NCBI RefSeq assembly: GCF_965638725.1
Contig: NC_134949.1
Location: 122,944,294 to 123,008,293, forward strand
Origin: Aptenodytes patagonicus
Lineage: Eukaryota > Chordata > Aves > Sphenisciformes > Spheniscidae
DNA: 64,000 nt
Direction of reading: 5' to 3'
In this document: positions 49,601-61,800 of the stretch, one piece after another
Position numbering within the stretch: the first letter of the stretch is position 1
Layout of the letters: each line of letters begins with the position of its first letter
Made by a program: the position numbers and the translations under genes
The notes under the pieces: model-generated
Databases searched by the model: none
What the model saw: the letters and a program-made list of their open reading frames with translations, nothing else
What the model was told of the DNA's origin: nothing

Positions 49601-51697
49601 TATGCAAGCTAAAAGTAATCACAAACCCTTTATTTTAAAATCCCAAATAAAAACATAATGAAATACAGAACTTAATGAAATACACATAAACAGTAGGCAT
49701 GATGTTAGGCAAACAGTGGATGTTTTTACTGCTGTATTGTATTACACGTAGCAGCTAAAATTAAGTTGCTAATTTTGAAATTTAACATTTTATTTTTATC
49801 TAAATAAAAAGTTTTGTAAGTTTGAAATTTTTTTTCCAAAACCAACACTTGAGAACATTATTCTACAAGGAATTTGGTTCTCTTCCAATCTTATATGGAG
49901 TGAGAAAAATTAGGATTCCTTTTCTAACAGATACCATACCCAATTTAAATAATCTATTTTCCCTCCTAGCTGTCTGATGAAGTCCTGAACACTAGCTAAA
50001 GTCCCATGCCAAAGTAGTATTTCTAGTGTCAAACGAGACTTTCCAAAAGTGTGTGATTTTAGCTCTTGATCTGTGATGGAATCAATAAGAGAAACACTTG
50101 CCAAAATCAAAGATGGCCCCAGGGTAGAAACACAGGAAAAGGCGGAAACTTCAGAAAATAAATTAAGCCAGTATCTAAAGTAAGAGCCCTAAACTTCTCA
50201 GAACAGAGCTAGTACAACTGCTGGTGGTTTCCCACAAAGACCGGTGAGGCACCTTGTGAAAACTGATGAAATTTGGGTTTGAGCATTAGGGATTCTCTGC
50301 TAAGGTTGAGCTTAGCAGCTTTCCCCTTGGTGGCATCATAGTCATCACTTCTGCCCAGGTATGGCCACTATTTCAGGTAGAAATACTTGGCCATCTATTG
50401 CCTGGACCCTGTAGGAACGGGGTATCTTTAGGAGTTGAAGCTCGTTACTGGATGTGGAAGGAGAAAGAGAAGGGAAAGTTTCAAGGCCAAGGGATTGGCA
50501 TAAAGCTGATGGGTGTGCCTGGGTCTGGGAAGGGGACAGAGCCATTAGATCCATTACCTGAGTGGTCGAGGTCTGATTTTAGCTCTCAATACACAGTGTA
50601 GAGCCCCCGCCGCATGGTGAGGACAGGGAGAGGAAGGGCTCACCTCACCCCCACCCCAGACTGCCCGCAAGAGCTGATTACCCATAAGGGTGTGAGCCGG
50701 AATGGGCTCGTCCCCAAGTGGACACCAAAGGGGCTATCAGTAGACTTCTGTCATACATCAGCAGTGAATTAGTTTTCAGAAGCTCGGTTTGCACGGAGGC
50801 AAAGAGCACTTCCCACGGCTGTAGAGTTCAACCTCCAGCCTGGCGCTTCCCTTGCACCAGCCCGTCCAGAAAAGCAGCAGCCACTGCTGTGGGAGGTGAA
50901 ATTTCACTGCACAGAACCTGCCGTGGGTGATGGATGTCCGAAACCTGTATCTAACACTCACGATGAAAAGAGAGATTTGATTCTGCTTCCTGACACTCTC
51001 GCATGACTGGAAAAATTGATAAACTGGGTCTGCAAAGCAGGAAGAATTGTCATTACTGCTAGAAGACAGGCTAAAGTCTCCTCTCAATGCTGGCACTGGG
51101 CAGAAATTGATCCTTCTCCAAAATGGATGGTGATACTCGCCACCTTCTCAAAAACACTGGGTAGAAGGAACAAACCTGGAACTGCAAATGTTTTTTCTAC
51201 CTTCAAAACACCTCTCATTTTTCAGATCTGAATAGCTGAGCTGCAGCAATGGGAGCATGGTTACTGAGTGCAGTCAGGAGCAGTGAGCATAAGTAGTGGA
51301 TCCTGGCTCAAAATGAGCAGTTATTAAACCAGACACGGTAATGAAGCCAAAGGCAATGGGGTCCAAAACTAACTCAACTGCCTAATTGGCCTCTGCTGGA
51401 GACAGTGTCTGGGGAATATGCACCTGTCCAAAAAAGGAGATGTCTCTGTTGGAAAGCTGGATCTCTGGAATTTAGGGAAGAAGTGTGGAAAGCCAAGAGA
51501 GCAGTGTGGATTTCATCTTGGCTATCAGCTGGAAGTATCAGCCTTGGAACGTGTCTTATGAGATCAGGCTGTGGAAATTCCCATTAAGGGTATGGCCCAC
51601 GTGAAGTAAATCATTTCCAGGCAGTTGGCTTGGACCAAACAGTGGCAAAACCCCATAATAATAACAACTATATCATGGCAGCAAAGGATACATTAGG

Positions 51698-51711
51698 AAA
51701 AAAAAAAAAAA
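51698..51711 (+). repeat. Poly-A run
   Basis: Fourteen A residues form a homopolymer. No LINE 3' end is recognisable upstream. Confidence 0.85.
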
Positions 51712-52748
51712 GGAGAATGAAATCGCAGTAGCAAAACATGAAGCTACAGATGGAGTAAAAACCCGTTTAAGAAAAGTTAGGAAGGAATGTTTCCTAGGGT
51801 ACAAAATGGTTGAGAACTCTTTTCCTATCGGTAACAAAAAGCAAACACACACAGCAACATAAAGGAGGCTGAGTGGAACCAGCAATACCCACCCTACAGG
51901 CATACAATTTTATACGTTTTCGTAGGATTTTTTCTTCTATAACAAAATGCCTTAAAGTTCTCGGAGTATCTGCACCACCAGTTTCCAATCATTTTGATTG
52001 CAGACTCCATAGCTTTTTCCAATGAATGTGTGGACCGAGTATAACAAGCTGAAGCCCACTGCCAACGTTTGCCTTGCCACAGCTGCCCGTCCTGGACCCC
52101 TGTATGCCAGGGCTCTACAGGACATGGATTGAACACCCCTGAGCTGTGTGGTGGGCAAACCTCTCCTTCATGTGTCTGCTGAGGCTTGGTGGCCTGCAGA
52201 AGACTCCCTAAAACTACCCTGGCACCCCTCTGCTTACTATCTACCACCCTAGGAAGCAGCAGGGGCTGAGGGCTCAGTGGGATTTTATGATGAGGGGGTT
52301 AACGCTAAACACTGAAGGCATTTGTTGGGGATTATTGACACAACGGTGGCACAACCCTGAGGGCTACAGCTGTGGCTTGTCAGCCCCGATGCTGTCCAGG
52401 TGGGCCCTGGGAGGGACCCTGGAGAGACGTCAGGATGTCTTGGCCCCCCCTTATTGTCCTGGGCTTTGGTAAACGGCTGACATGCAGGAAGAGAGCCGCT
52501 GAGAAATGCACGACCACTGTCAAAAACCTGCTGCAGACCAAGCCTGCCAAGTGAGCAAACAAGTTCAAGTCTCACGTGTGCCTCCAGACCCTTGAAATAA
52601 CCTTCCTTCCAGAAGAGCTGGACGTGGGTCAGCTTGCCTCCACCTCTGGGTGCCCAGCGTGGCGGTGAGGGTGGACGCAGAGGCTGTTGCGGCTCTTTCT
52701 GCTTGCAGAGTGCGCACCCAGTGGGCTCACTGGCAGTTCCGACCCCCC

Positions 52749-52772
52749 AAATAAATAAAAAAATAAATAATA
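52749..52772 (+). repeat. AAAT microsatellite
   Basis: Six AAAT-like units occur between a C run and mixed sequence. Confidence 0.85.
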
Positions 52773-53132
52773 ACAGCAAACAGGCACACCAACAGTGCCC
52801 CAGCTGGAAATGTACTGGCCCTGCTTGAAGCAACAACATGCAAAGGAAGGCCTTCCATTCTCCCGAGAGGCAAGCTATAAAAACACATGGTAGAAACAGC
52901 CATGAAAGAGCTAGGCCAGTAAGGACTTGATTTCCAGCCACTTCTCCAAAGGCCTGGGGCTGAAATAACACAGGTTGCACTCAGGTACCTTCACAGCTGC
53001 ATGTCAGAAGCTTGCACAAGACCAGTCTGCATCTGTCGTTGCACAGCTCCTCATTTCTTATTTTCATGAACGCAAAATATCCCTGTTTAGGCTCCTTATG
53101 CACAACAGAATGATAATAAAAAGAAACCATTT

Positions 53133-53546
53133 TCATACATTCCTCAAAGCTGCGTCTGTGCTCGGCGCCTCAGGCCCAGGGTTGTTTTTGCCTTCCTGCA
53201 TTTGTAGCTCCAGTAAGGCAGTGCTGTTGATAGTAACGAAAGTGTCTTTGCTCTCCTTTCCTGGAAGCTCCACCTTGCTTCTCTGAGGGTTAAGCTTCCC
53301 AGAATAGAGATAGTCAATGTAGTTTTCAGGCTTGCTGGAAACAATATTGCTGAGCATCATGACAAAGAGAAGAAAGCCAAAAAACCCAACAATGATGAGG
53401 ATGTAAAATGAGGCCATTATCTCCTCTTGCATCTCCAAGGCTGGGTTGCTGAAATTATTGAACCGAAGGGTCTTCTTTTGTTCCACAAACACGTGGAGTA
53501 AATTTGGCATGACCGAACTGCCATTTGTGTGGTTGCTGAAAGCCAT
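53133..53546 (-). CDS. KCNE1-like single-pass membrane protein (divergent KCNE1 or neighbouring paralogue, SMIM34 candidate)
   Basis: The reading frame opens upstream, but the first true ATG is at 53544-53546 in a strong context (aagATGG), giving 137 residues; a splice acceptor (ttagcttttgcag) lies just upstream, as in other KCNE coding exons. Seen: extracellular sequons at N5, N8 and N31; a transmembrane helix at about 47-68 containing FYILIIVGFFGF and MMLSNI, which aligns with the human KCNE1 helix (YVLMVLGFFGF, IMLSYI); then SSKPENYIDYLYSGK. The KCNE hallmark after the helix, SKKxEHSNDPFxxYI, is absent, although KCNE2 in this same window keeps it. The cytoplasmic tail is polar and unlike other KCNE tails. 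Known synteny places SMIM34 and KCNE1 next to FAM243A on human 21q22. I infer a KCNE-derived membrane protein; whether it is the KCNE1 orthologue or a paralogue depends on what lies beyond the window, since no other KCNE frame is present up to 64 kb. Confidence 0.8.
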   Translation of the reverse strand: MAFSNHTNGSSVMPNLLHVFVEQKKTLRFNNFSNPALEMQEEIMASFYILIIVGFFGFLLFVMMLSNIVSSKPENYIDYLYSGKLNPQRSKVELPGKESKDTFVTINSTALLELQMQEGKNNPGPEAPSTDAALRNV

Positions 53547-55245
53547 CTTACGCTTCCACTCTGGCTGCAAAAGCTAAGCAAAACAAAGCAAAACAAAAGA
53601 ACCGACTTAGCTGGTTAATGCACACCTGTCCTTTCCTGTCTTCTAGCTCAGGTCCTTCCCACCGTTGCCTCTCCTCTGCTGTGTAGCTGACTGCACTCGG
53701 CTATCCTCTAGCTGCACGTCTTGCATGGAGAGAGCCATGGTGAAAGTCAGTGGCAAGTTAGTGCAAGAATTCAGAGAATCAAAAGCTGTTGCTCTCTGCA
53801 TGAAAGACGTGCGTGTACATGCACGGTCACACACTACTCCTTTAGGCTGACTTTGTTTTGCTGGTGACGTAGCATCAAAATCAGGACATGGGAATAACGC
53901 TGCCAATTCCAGCGACTATCTCAACGGAAACAGGATGACTCGTTCTTAGGTACCAGCATAATTCAAACAATAACACCGCTAAGGGGAGAGGAGAACAATA
54001 GCGGTATTATAGCCCTGACTCTGGAGTTGAAGGGCCATTCGTGCTAAATCATCCACAGCAAAACCTGCTGAACTGAAAAAGCTGTGGGAAGGAACTAAAT
54101 GAATGCAAACTGATGTAAGTTTGTTATCTTGCTGAGAAGGAAACTTGAGAGAGAAATTATTTTCTGCCAAATTATGGTTCTTGAGGTTGTCTTCTTTATG
54201 AGCTTTTTTCAAAGTCATTTTTAGCACAAGAGAAACTTAAATCATTGCCTCTAAGCAAACCACAAAATCCTTCCATTCCAAAAAATCTCAAAAAGTTTTG
54301 ACTCCATCTCCCAATCCCACATCCAAAAAATAAGCTTTTTCTTTTGGCAGCAACAATTTTCCAATTTTGATACAAATCTATGTGTAATATTTGGTTCTCT
54401 GAAATCCCCTTCTTTCGGAAGTATGTGATAATCTTAGAAAAGCTTTGTGCAAATCTGCCCATGAAGTCTTGCCCTCCTGTAAATGGAAGCCAAGAGTTTC
54501 ATCCCAAATGTGCAAATTTTGCTAATTTAAAGTCATTCACATCCCTTGTTGCAGTTTTCCTTGCTTTTCAGCCAGCGCTGATTAACGTGTGTAGCTTTCC
54601 TGTTGCAAAGGGTCTGTGCAAAGTGAGGCTGCAACCCCACATATTGCAGCAAGAGCTCTGGTGATTTACAATACCTGAGGATTTGACCACTCCCTTAAAT
54701 CTCACACAAGAAACCATTTAAAGAAAGAGCTAGATATGAATAGCAGAATAAAAAGCTCTGAAAAATTTCTGATGGAGGCTAGAGAAAGCTCTCTCAGAGC
54801 AGCTCTGCCTCCCAGTCACCCCAGAGACATTTGGCAGTACTAAAATGAGGGTTTCCCTTGGAAAAGATAGTGGCCTGAACCCCAGGTCAGGGCAGCCAGC
54901 ATCCCCAGCTGGCAGCCTCCTTCCCTTCCTCATCCTGCTTGCAGGCACTGGTGGCAGGAGATGTTTTATCTTCCCTCCTCATGCCTCACACTGGGATATT
55001 CACTACTCCTGACTCAGGGAAGTCAGGCATTTCCTCTCCGGTCCAGCTAGGATGAGCCCATCACTGGACCACTGAAGTGCCCATTGGGTGTCTGAAATTG
55101 CCTGAACATCCTGGATGATTAAGGTTAGCTATTCCTGGTTAGGTTTCCTCCTTCTTGCAACTATTACCTTTTAATGAATGTGTTTACCCTGCTGGCTGGG
55201 TTGTGACTGGTCTGCCTGGAATCTATTAATAGCCAAATAACCACG

Positions 55246-55401
55246 ATGGGCGGCTGCGTGAGTCGAGTGCAGAGCTTCTGCGGGATCCGTTCGCAGAGGT
55301 GTGCGGAGATTCACAACCGCAGCATGGAAACTGGAGATGTACCGGGGGAATACAACGAATTGCAGCAACAGTGGGTCTGTGGGACCACATGGCTCAGGTA
55401 G
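55246..55401 (+). CDS. Candidate first exon of an unrecognised small gene (51-codon ORF)
   Basis: An ATG in a strong start context (ccacgATGG) opens a 51-codon frame beginning MGGCVSRV, which fits an N-myristoylation signal (glycine 2, serine 6) with a cysteine at 4 suited to palmitoylation. The block holds about 11 CpGs in 115 bases inside CpG-poor DNA, which is typical of exons or regulatory DNA under constraint. The frame contains GEYNELQQQ near its end and then stops at TAG; possible donors are GTGGGT at 55371, GTGGGA at 55379 and GTAGAC at 55398. I do not recognise the protein. An alternative reading frame through the same exon starts at ATG 55337 (MYRGNTTNCSN) and joins the exon at 55779 in phase through the GTGGGT donor. 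Coding status is an inference. Confidence 0.35.
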   Translation: MGGCVSRVQSFCGIRSQRCAEIHNRSMETGDVPGEYNELQQQWVCGTTWLR

Positions 55402-55533
55402 ACTATAGAGTTTAGCTAACCAGGATTTTTTGGTCTATACAGAAAAATAGAAAGGCAAGATTCCTTCCAGATTCCAAGCCAGATACAAATAAACTGCCCG
55501 TAGCTTACAAAACTCCTCTTCTCTCCACCTCAG

Positions 55534-55594
55534 CCCAATCTGGCGACATCTACTTGGCTGCAGTAGAGATCAGTGATCACAATACTCCGCAGAA
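55534..55594 (+). other. Possible middle exon of the same small gene
   Basis: A strong acceptor (cctcttctctccacctcag) ends at 55533. One frame then reads SGDIYLAAVEISDHNTPQ before a TGA; donors GTAGAG (55563), GTGATC (55573) and GTGAAA (55595) are all mediocre. It may be an internal exon, an alternative last exon, or no exon at all. Confidence 0.22.
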
Positions 55595-55778
55595 GTGAAA
55601 TCTGTCTTAGTGTTCCCCTTTCAGAGGGCACAATGTGAAAAAAGTCATCTGTACCTTGGCTGAACACTAGGTGAAAGTTTTATTCTGAAAAAGATTTACT
55701 GAAAGTAAATTGACTTTCTGATAACAAGATTTTCTCTGTTGCTCCCCAAACCCACATTTCCTTTCTCTGCCTCTCCAG

Positions 55779-55891
55779 CCTATTCTGCTGTACTGGCTGC
55801 CCTGGGTTTTGTGGCTAATGCCATGATGAGCTACAACACGTTGCGGAGGACCAAAGTTCAGAGATATACCAGTGGTCCTCACTCTTCTTGA
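55779..55891 (+). CDS. Candidate terminal coding exon with a membrane-like segment
   Basis: A long pyrimidine tract and acceptor (tttctctgcctctccag) is followed, in phase 1, by 36 codons and a TGA. The frame reads YSAVLAALGFVANAMMSY, a plausible single membrane helix, then a basic stretch NTLRRTKVQRYTSGPHSS. The topology resembles small one-pass membrane proteins with a positive flank on one side. The exon is on the same strand as, and about 400 bases downstream of, the 51-codon ORF at 55246. No clear AATAAA follows within the next few hundred bases. I do not recognise the family; SMIM34 is possible from position only. Confidence 0.4.
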
Positions 55892-58800
55892 TAGATGGAC
55901 TTCCTAACTTTCTGCAATCCCACTGCAAAAAAACCCAAACAACCCACCCTCTGCCCACCCCCAGCCTATCCTGTACCCAGTTGCCACAACTATACTCACT
56001 TGCTATCATATAAAAGTGAGGCTAAGCTTTGAATGCTCTTATCCATGTTTATTACTTCCACTGCCTACTGCTGCCTGCATTTTGTTGAGGGGCTTCTTCT
56101 GCAAAAACCATATTGCTTTATGGGTCACCTCAAACTCTTCTCCAGACCCCTGCACAGAACAGGACAGCAGCTAGATGGACCGTCCCTCTTACGTTTGGGA
56201 AGATGATGTGTGGTTGGGAACTGCAGCTCCATGCTGCCCTTTGGAGTCTCTTGGCATCGGCTCCCCGACTCCTGACGCCACTGGAGTGGGGCTGGTCCTT
56301 TAGTGATGTGTACAAATAGCTGGGTTTTTAAAATTTAATACAAAATCACAGTGTTTTGACGCACAGTTCCTCAGACACTGCTTTCTAAGGAATACAGTGC
56401 TTTCTGCTCTAGAACAGTGAAGCTAGTTAAATGTTGGACTGGCACTTAAAATATCTGCAAGTGTGGGTATCGCTGAGCCATGTGCCACTTCACTACAGCA
56501 AAATCCTGTCTGTACAGAAAACATTTGGAGGGCGGGGGAATATGCATTTATGCATTTCTAACAGTTTTCCCTCCCATACAAAATACAACAGAAAAACAAC
56601 ACGACAGGTACCAATCCCCTGAAAACAATAATAAGAGGCTTGAGGCAAATGACATAACAAGCCGAAAGGGCAGAGTATTACCCGTTAACTTTAACGGCTG
56701 CCTAATTCTCCTTAGGCCAGGCGTACGGCACACTGGGGTTTTTTAACCGGCAGGCTGCGGGGGCCAAGCACAAGTGCGATGCCACTGAAAGGCATAACCT
56801 GAGTATTCACCCCAAAATGAGAAAGAAGTCTAGGGTAGGATCTGCCTTTAGTGGCAACTAGGGGAAGAATTAGTAGCTGCTGTTGGGCCACACCAGGCCT
56901 CTAGGAGAGAGAAAACAGGCTTCAGATGTTTTTGTACAAATAAGGCTGCGTGTCATTTGTCTGTGTATACGTGCACACTCACCCCCACCCACACCCCCAC
57001 CCACACACAGACAATGCTGGAAAGATACTGGGACGCCACATCAACACTCCTCCAGGCTTCAAACATCTGTATTGCTACTTTTTGCCCATCATCATATTAG
57101 CTACACAGGTTAGAAATCAGCCTTTCTTTTCATGGTGGGAGTCATCCCTTTTCTACCCACTCCCCTCTCCACTGCTTTTCCAGAACCTAAGGATTGTTTT
57201 TTCATTTTGACCATTTTCTGTGTATGTGCAAATGTGTGTCCCACACACATCTAGAAATATACACCATGATCATCTGCCTCATAAGAAGGCAAAAGTCCAT
57301 GCACACAAATGCACACACACTGATATATGTGCATATACTTCTCCTCTCCCTATACACACAAACACACGCTAAAATATAAAAGCACCCACAGAGCTACATG
57401 TATAATGCAATATCTAACTAATTTAAAAAAAAAAAATACTAGTAGCTTGAGTGTTAAACAGAACTGATTTTCAGAGAACAGCACTTTAGGAGAAAAAGAT
57501 CCAGTAAATGTATCCAAAATAATGGAAAAATGGAAATGAAAATTTAAACCAGTGCCTACTTATCACTATGTAGAGGAAGTTGCAGACACCCCAGGCACCA
57601 TAACAACAGCTATGAAATGTTGTACCTATTCAAACAGCTTACTTACATGCAGACCTGGCTCTGTCCTGGGAGCAGCACCTCTTTCAGCTGTCAGGCTTGC
57701 TCCCAGCTGACCAATGCATTTAACTATTTAAGGAGCATAGGAGAGGAGTGGCCTCTGCTTCTTGCCTCTAGCAAGTAATCACAGGCACATTAGGCATGAG
57801 GGAGTGTCGGCAAAGCAATGTGGTAACAGGATACTATGGGCCTGTGAGGCTCCTACTACATGGGCGCTCCAGGCAAGTGGCCGTATATGTTCCCTTATTG
57901 TGCAGGGGATGAGAATAACATGGATGAGGACTCAGTTGCCTCAATACTGGGCAAATTAAAGCATAAAGGCTGCTCTGGGCAGGTGGGTTCTTGCTGCTGG
58001 ACAGAGACCGTGTAAGAGCAGATTGTGGGCCTGGCGTGAGTTTTGGTTATTCATCATATATCTGTCATTTTTTAAGTCAGCGACTCTCAGAAGTGGGAAA
58101 GAAAATAGCAGTGTCCTAGTGCCCCCCAGATGCATTTGGCTGATGCCACCTTGTCATGCCAGAGGAAAGAGGCTACGCAGTTGTGCCTCCTCGTTCAGTG
58201 CACACCCACATCCCTGCTCATCCTGCTTTACCCTTCTGGTGAAAGGATGGGGAAAGAAAGTAGCCAGGAATAGGAAAGAGGATGCTGGATGAAGCAACCT
58301 TGCTATCTTTCATCTTTCATCCTCCTGCCCCAACCTCTTATATCCTGTTCTGCCAGCTGGGCATGGGTGTTTTATTCCATTCATACACCCTCTCTACGGC
58401 AAAACAGCACGAGTTACACCCCTTCACAGCCAAGTCCCCTTTCAGGATCAACACATAACGCCAGCCGCGGCTTGCAACATCTCTAATTTAACTCAGACTT
58501 GGCCATGGGAGCCAAAGATGACTGCTGGTGTGGGGTTACTTTGTGCAACCAGAACAACTGAAGGCAGCTGAGGGAGGAGGAGAGCTCTTGCTAAAGCTAG
58601 CTGGTTTTCCTTCCATGGAAAGCAGGAGGGAGGAGGATTGTTAAAGGCGAGGGAAGCAGGGCCCCATTACAGCAGGGTACATCTGCCTTCGGGAAGCAGC
58701 AGCAGCTATTGCTATTAAATTACAGTCAGACAGATACATAAACCTTGCTGTGGGAGTCGATTCAAACGACTCATTTTTTCACATGTCTAATCTTCACTGG

Positions 58801-61800
58801 ATAACACCCGGTGCTTTGAAAGTATCAGCAGCTTGTTAGGCGAGCTGTACCTTTGGCTAACAAATGCAGAAATAGGAAGAAAATCAGAAGCAGGAAGCTA
58901 CTGGTTGGAGGAAAGGAGACCTGAGGGCTCCCAGGCAGCAAAGCCGATGGGGAAAGAGAGGTTGGGGTAAACTCCTTCATGTGCGAAGCTTCCCCCATTC
59001 GTGTATAACCCCTGCTGCCAGACTGCCAGAGCTGTTTTGCAGCTGAACCCCAAATCTCGGAGCAAAACACGGTGCTAAGAGTATTACTGGTCTAAAGCCA
59101 CCATCCCTCCAAGAGACAAAACCCAGTGGAGAGCACGAAACGCCAGCGGGACTGTCTGTCTGGTCTTGCGCCGAGCAGAGCCAGAGAGCTGGGCTGGCTG
59201 TGAATGAGCCGGCATGGCATGGCACAGTGCTGGGTGGAGATGCCGGTGAGGGCCAGAGAGCGGCGTAGCTGGGTCAGCGCAGCCCTACAGCACGGCTAAT
59301 TAGCGGGCTCCTCTGCAGGGCTTGTCAGATTAGACCCAGCACTATACTGAAGTTGCTGTCTTGTTTCCAGTTTCGGAGGAAGCACTGTCAGGGCTAGGGA
59401 AAGGTGAGCCTCACGCCTTGTCCTTTTTCCCCATCAAGTATAGCTCTTTTGCGGCTCTTGTCCCTATCCCTCTACCTAGCTAGAGTGTGGAGATGGAAAA
59501 CCCACCTGTTTTCATACCTCTTCCCTAGATTTGATGGTCCTTTTTCTTGGAAAAAAAATCAAATGGAAATGTAAAAGTATAAACACTGATAACAAACCTA
59601 TTAGTGACAATGGCCACCTGATCACCCGCCCAACGTGGGAGTATGAGCGACGCAGGCTCAAGAATACACCAAAGGTGGGATTTGTTTCACTGCCTGGGAC
59701 TCTATGGGGAGCTTCCCTACTCAATGGGGAGAGACAGATAGCCCCGAAGGGTGATGAGTCCATCTCTCAGCACAATGTGCCCTCAAGAGGAGCTTGCTTT
59801 CTAATGACTGTGATTAGTGTCAGCCTCTAACCTGACAACAGTAAAAGTGCTGTGAGATGGACTCCCCCCTCAGTCCTACCAAGGCAAAGGATGTAGGATT
59901 CCTACTTGTCCTTCCCAAGGCAGGAGAGCAAGGATCCCACGTCACCCAGAGAAAGCATCCAGATACCATTCCTGATACAGAGAATGAAGGAGCTGGGGTA
60001 GCATAAGATGTCCAGGTGAGGGGGAGGGCAGAAATTATGGGAGTGCGTCACAGGACTGGATCCCATTGCAGTGTGGATGGAGAGAGGCATGCAGCCACAG
60101 CCATGTCCCTTGACCAGGAACAAGCACTCAGCACCTGCCTGATGGTGACAGCCTCCTTCCTCCACCCACAGCCCTGGAAGTCTGTGCCAGTGCCAGGTGG
60201 CACCTTTCTTTAAAAAAGGAATGAAGGATGAGGGAATGGGTTTGGAGCACAAACATAACAGCAGGGCCAGGAGAAGTAATTCTGACAGTCTTTTAAAGAA
60301 GGCATATGGACCCCAAAATAAGCTGGGAAGTTTCCATCAGCTTTGTAGAAGATAGGCCAGGGCACAGCAGCTGAGGATCTGATTCTCTTATTACTGAAGT
60401 TTCATTTTCTAAAAAAGATAACATAAGGAAACAATACACATCAGCAAGGCTATTTTAGTCATATTTTTTCACAAATGTTGGATTTTAGAGTGTTGCCAAC
60501 TCTATACTGAGAATCAAAGCCCTGGAGGGGGGTTTAGGGGCTGGTGGAAATTGAAATAGTCTCTGTGATCCCCCGTTCCAGGGCCAAGGACACCTGGAAA
60601 CACGTGCAGGACATGATCAAGACAGACAGACTTGTCTTTAAAATCCTATGGGTGGGAATGAGCCAGGAACGGAAGATTCATCATGCTATTGAAGCACCCG
60701 GACAAGCCCAGATGAGCTTCAGGCTTGAAGCATTTCCCATGCACACTTTCCTCTGCAGCGTGCTAGCTTGTTTTCCATGCTCTCACCCCTGTGGGATATA
60801 AGGTGGATCATGTCTTCAAGCAATCTTTCCTGTTGAGCCAGGGCGACCTGCCTGCCTCGGAGGAAGTGGGATGAAGGAATGTCTGGATCTAAGATGAGAG
60901 ACGGAGCATTCCTCACGTGGCCAAGTCCTGCAAACAGACCACACCGGTCATTGAGGACAGTAGGGTACTGAGGACCTCAACCCCATGTGGTTCCTTGCAC
61001 ACTAGCCCTGTGACTTCCTCAAAAAAAATCTAGGTCATGCCCTGACAGGCATTTACTCCAAGAATGAACCATCCCCAAGACAGGGATGCTGAGGGCTGCA
61101 CCTTCCCCAGCAATCCTCCTGGGGGTTGCTGTTGGCTGGAGGGCCCCAAGGTGTCTCAGAGGCAGGCCTGGCTTGCCCACGAGGCAGGGGCACAATGCCC
61201 AGGAGGTTGGCATGCTGCTGCAGCACCGACAGGAGACCTGCTCTGAGGGGAACTGGAGGAGCCAGCACTGGAGGAGAAATATGTTGAGTTTGCAGAGAGT
61301 TAGGCAAGAGCTGGGGAGGATTTTTTAGAGCACTGAGCTATTTTATGTAGAAAACCCCTTCCTAGGACCCTGTTTGGGAAGGGCGATAATCTGCCATGTC
61401 CTTCTCCCAGCTTCCTGTTGGTGGTGGCTGAGTCATCTTGGCTTCCTAGAAGAGGCTGATAAGGGGCACTCACTCACGGTGGCTGAGGGTGAGGACTGCA
61501 GGTAATAGCCCCAGTGCAAGGCAGTGCACATTGCCTCTTGCGCAGGTCAGACCATGTCACGAATAGCGTTGCCCAAGTTTCTTGCGGCTGAGAATGAGCC
61601 AGAGCTTTCATTTTGCTGTTGCAATAACAGGCCTTGGGCTAGTCCTTGTTATCCAGTGACCTGTTTTGCTCTCTCCATGCTCAAGTGTAGGTGTGAGAAA
61701 AAGCTTGTCTGAATCCTTGAGTATTTATGCAAAACACTATTGCAGCCCTGATCGTACACTGGGGCTAAGTGAAACAGCATGGTGGTGGCACATCTGCTCA

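Larger units (their letters stand above)
45541..53132. other. Interval between FAM243A and the KCNE1-like gene
   Basis: The first 160 bases are mildly CpG enriched and may be the FAM243A promoter. The rest holds microsatellites and an AT-rich patch at 49.4-49.9 kb with many ATTA cores, but no recognisable gene. Confidence 0.55.

Noticed and set aside
52285-52980. Minus-strand frame of 231 codons
   Set aside because: It crosses an AAAT microsatellite and a C run, and its hydrophobic stretch comes from the AT-rich repeat (FIFLFIW). No homology recognised.
53547-53570. An eight-codon N-terminal extension of the KCNE1-like frame
   Set aside because: It begins at TTG rather than ATG and crosses a likely splice acceptor; the first ATG at 53544-53546 has a strong context.
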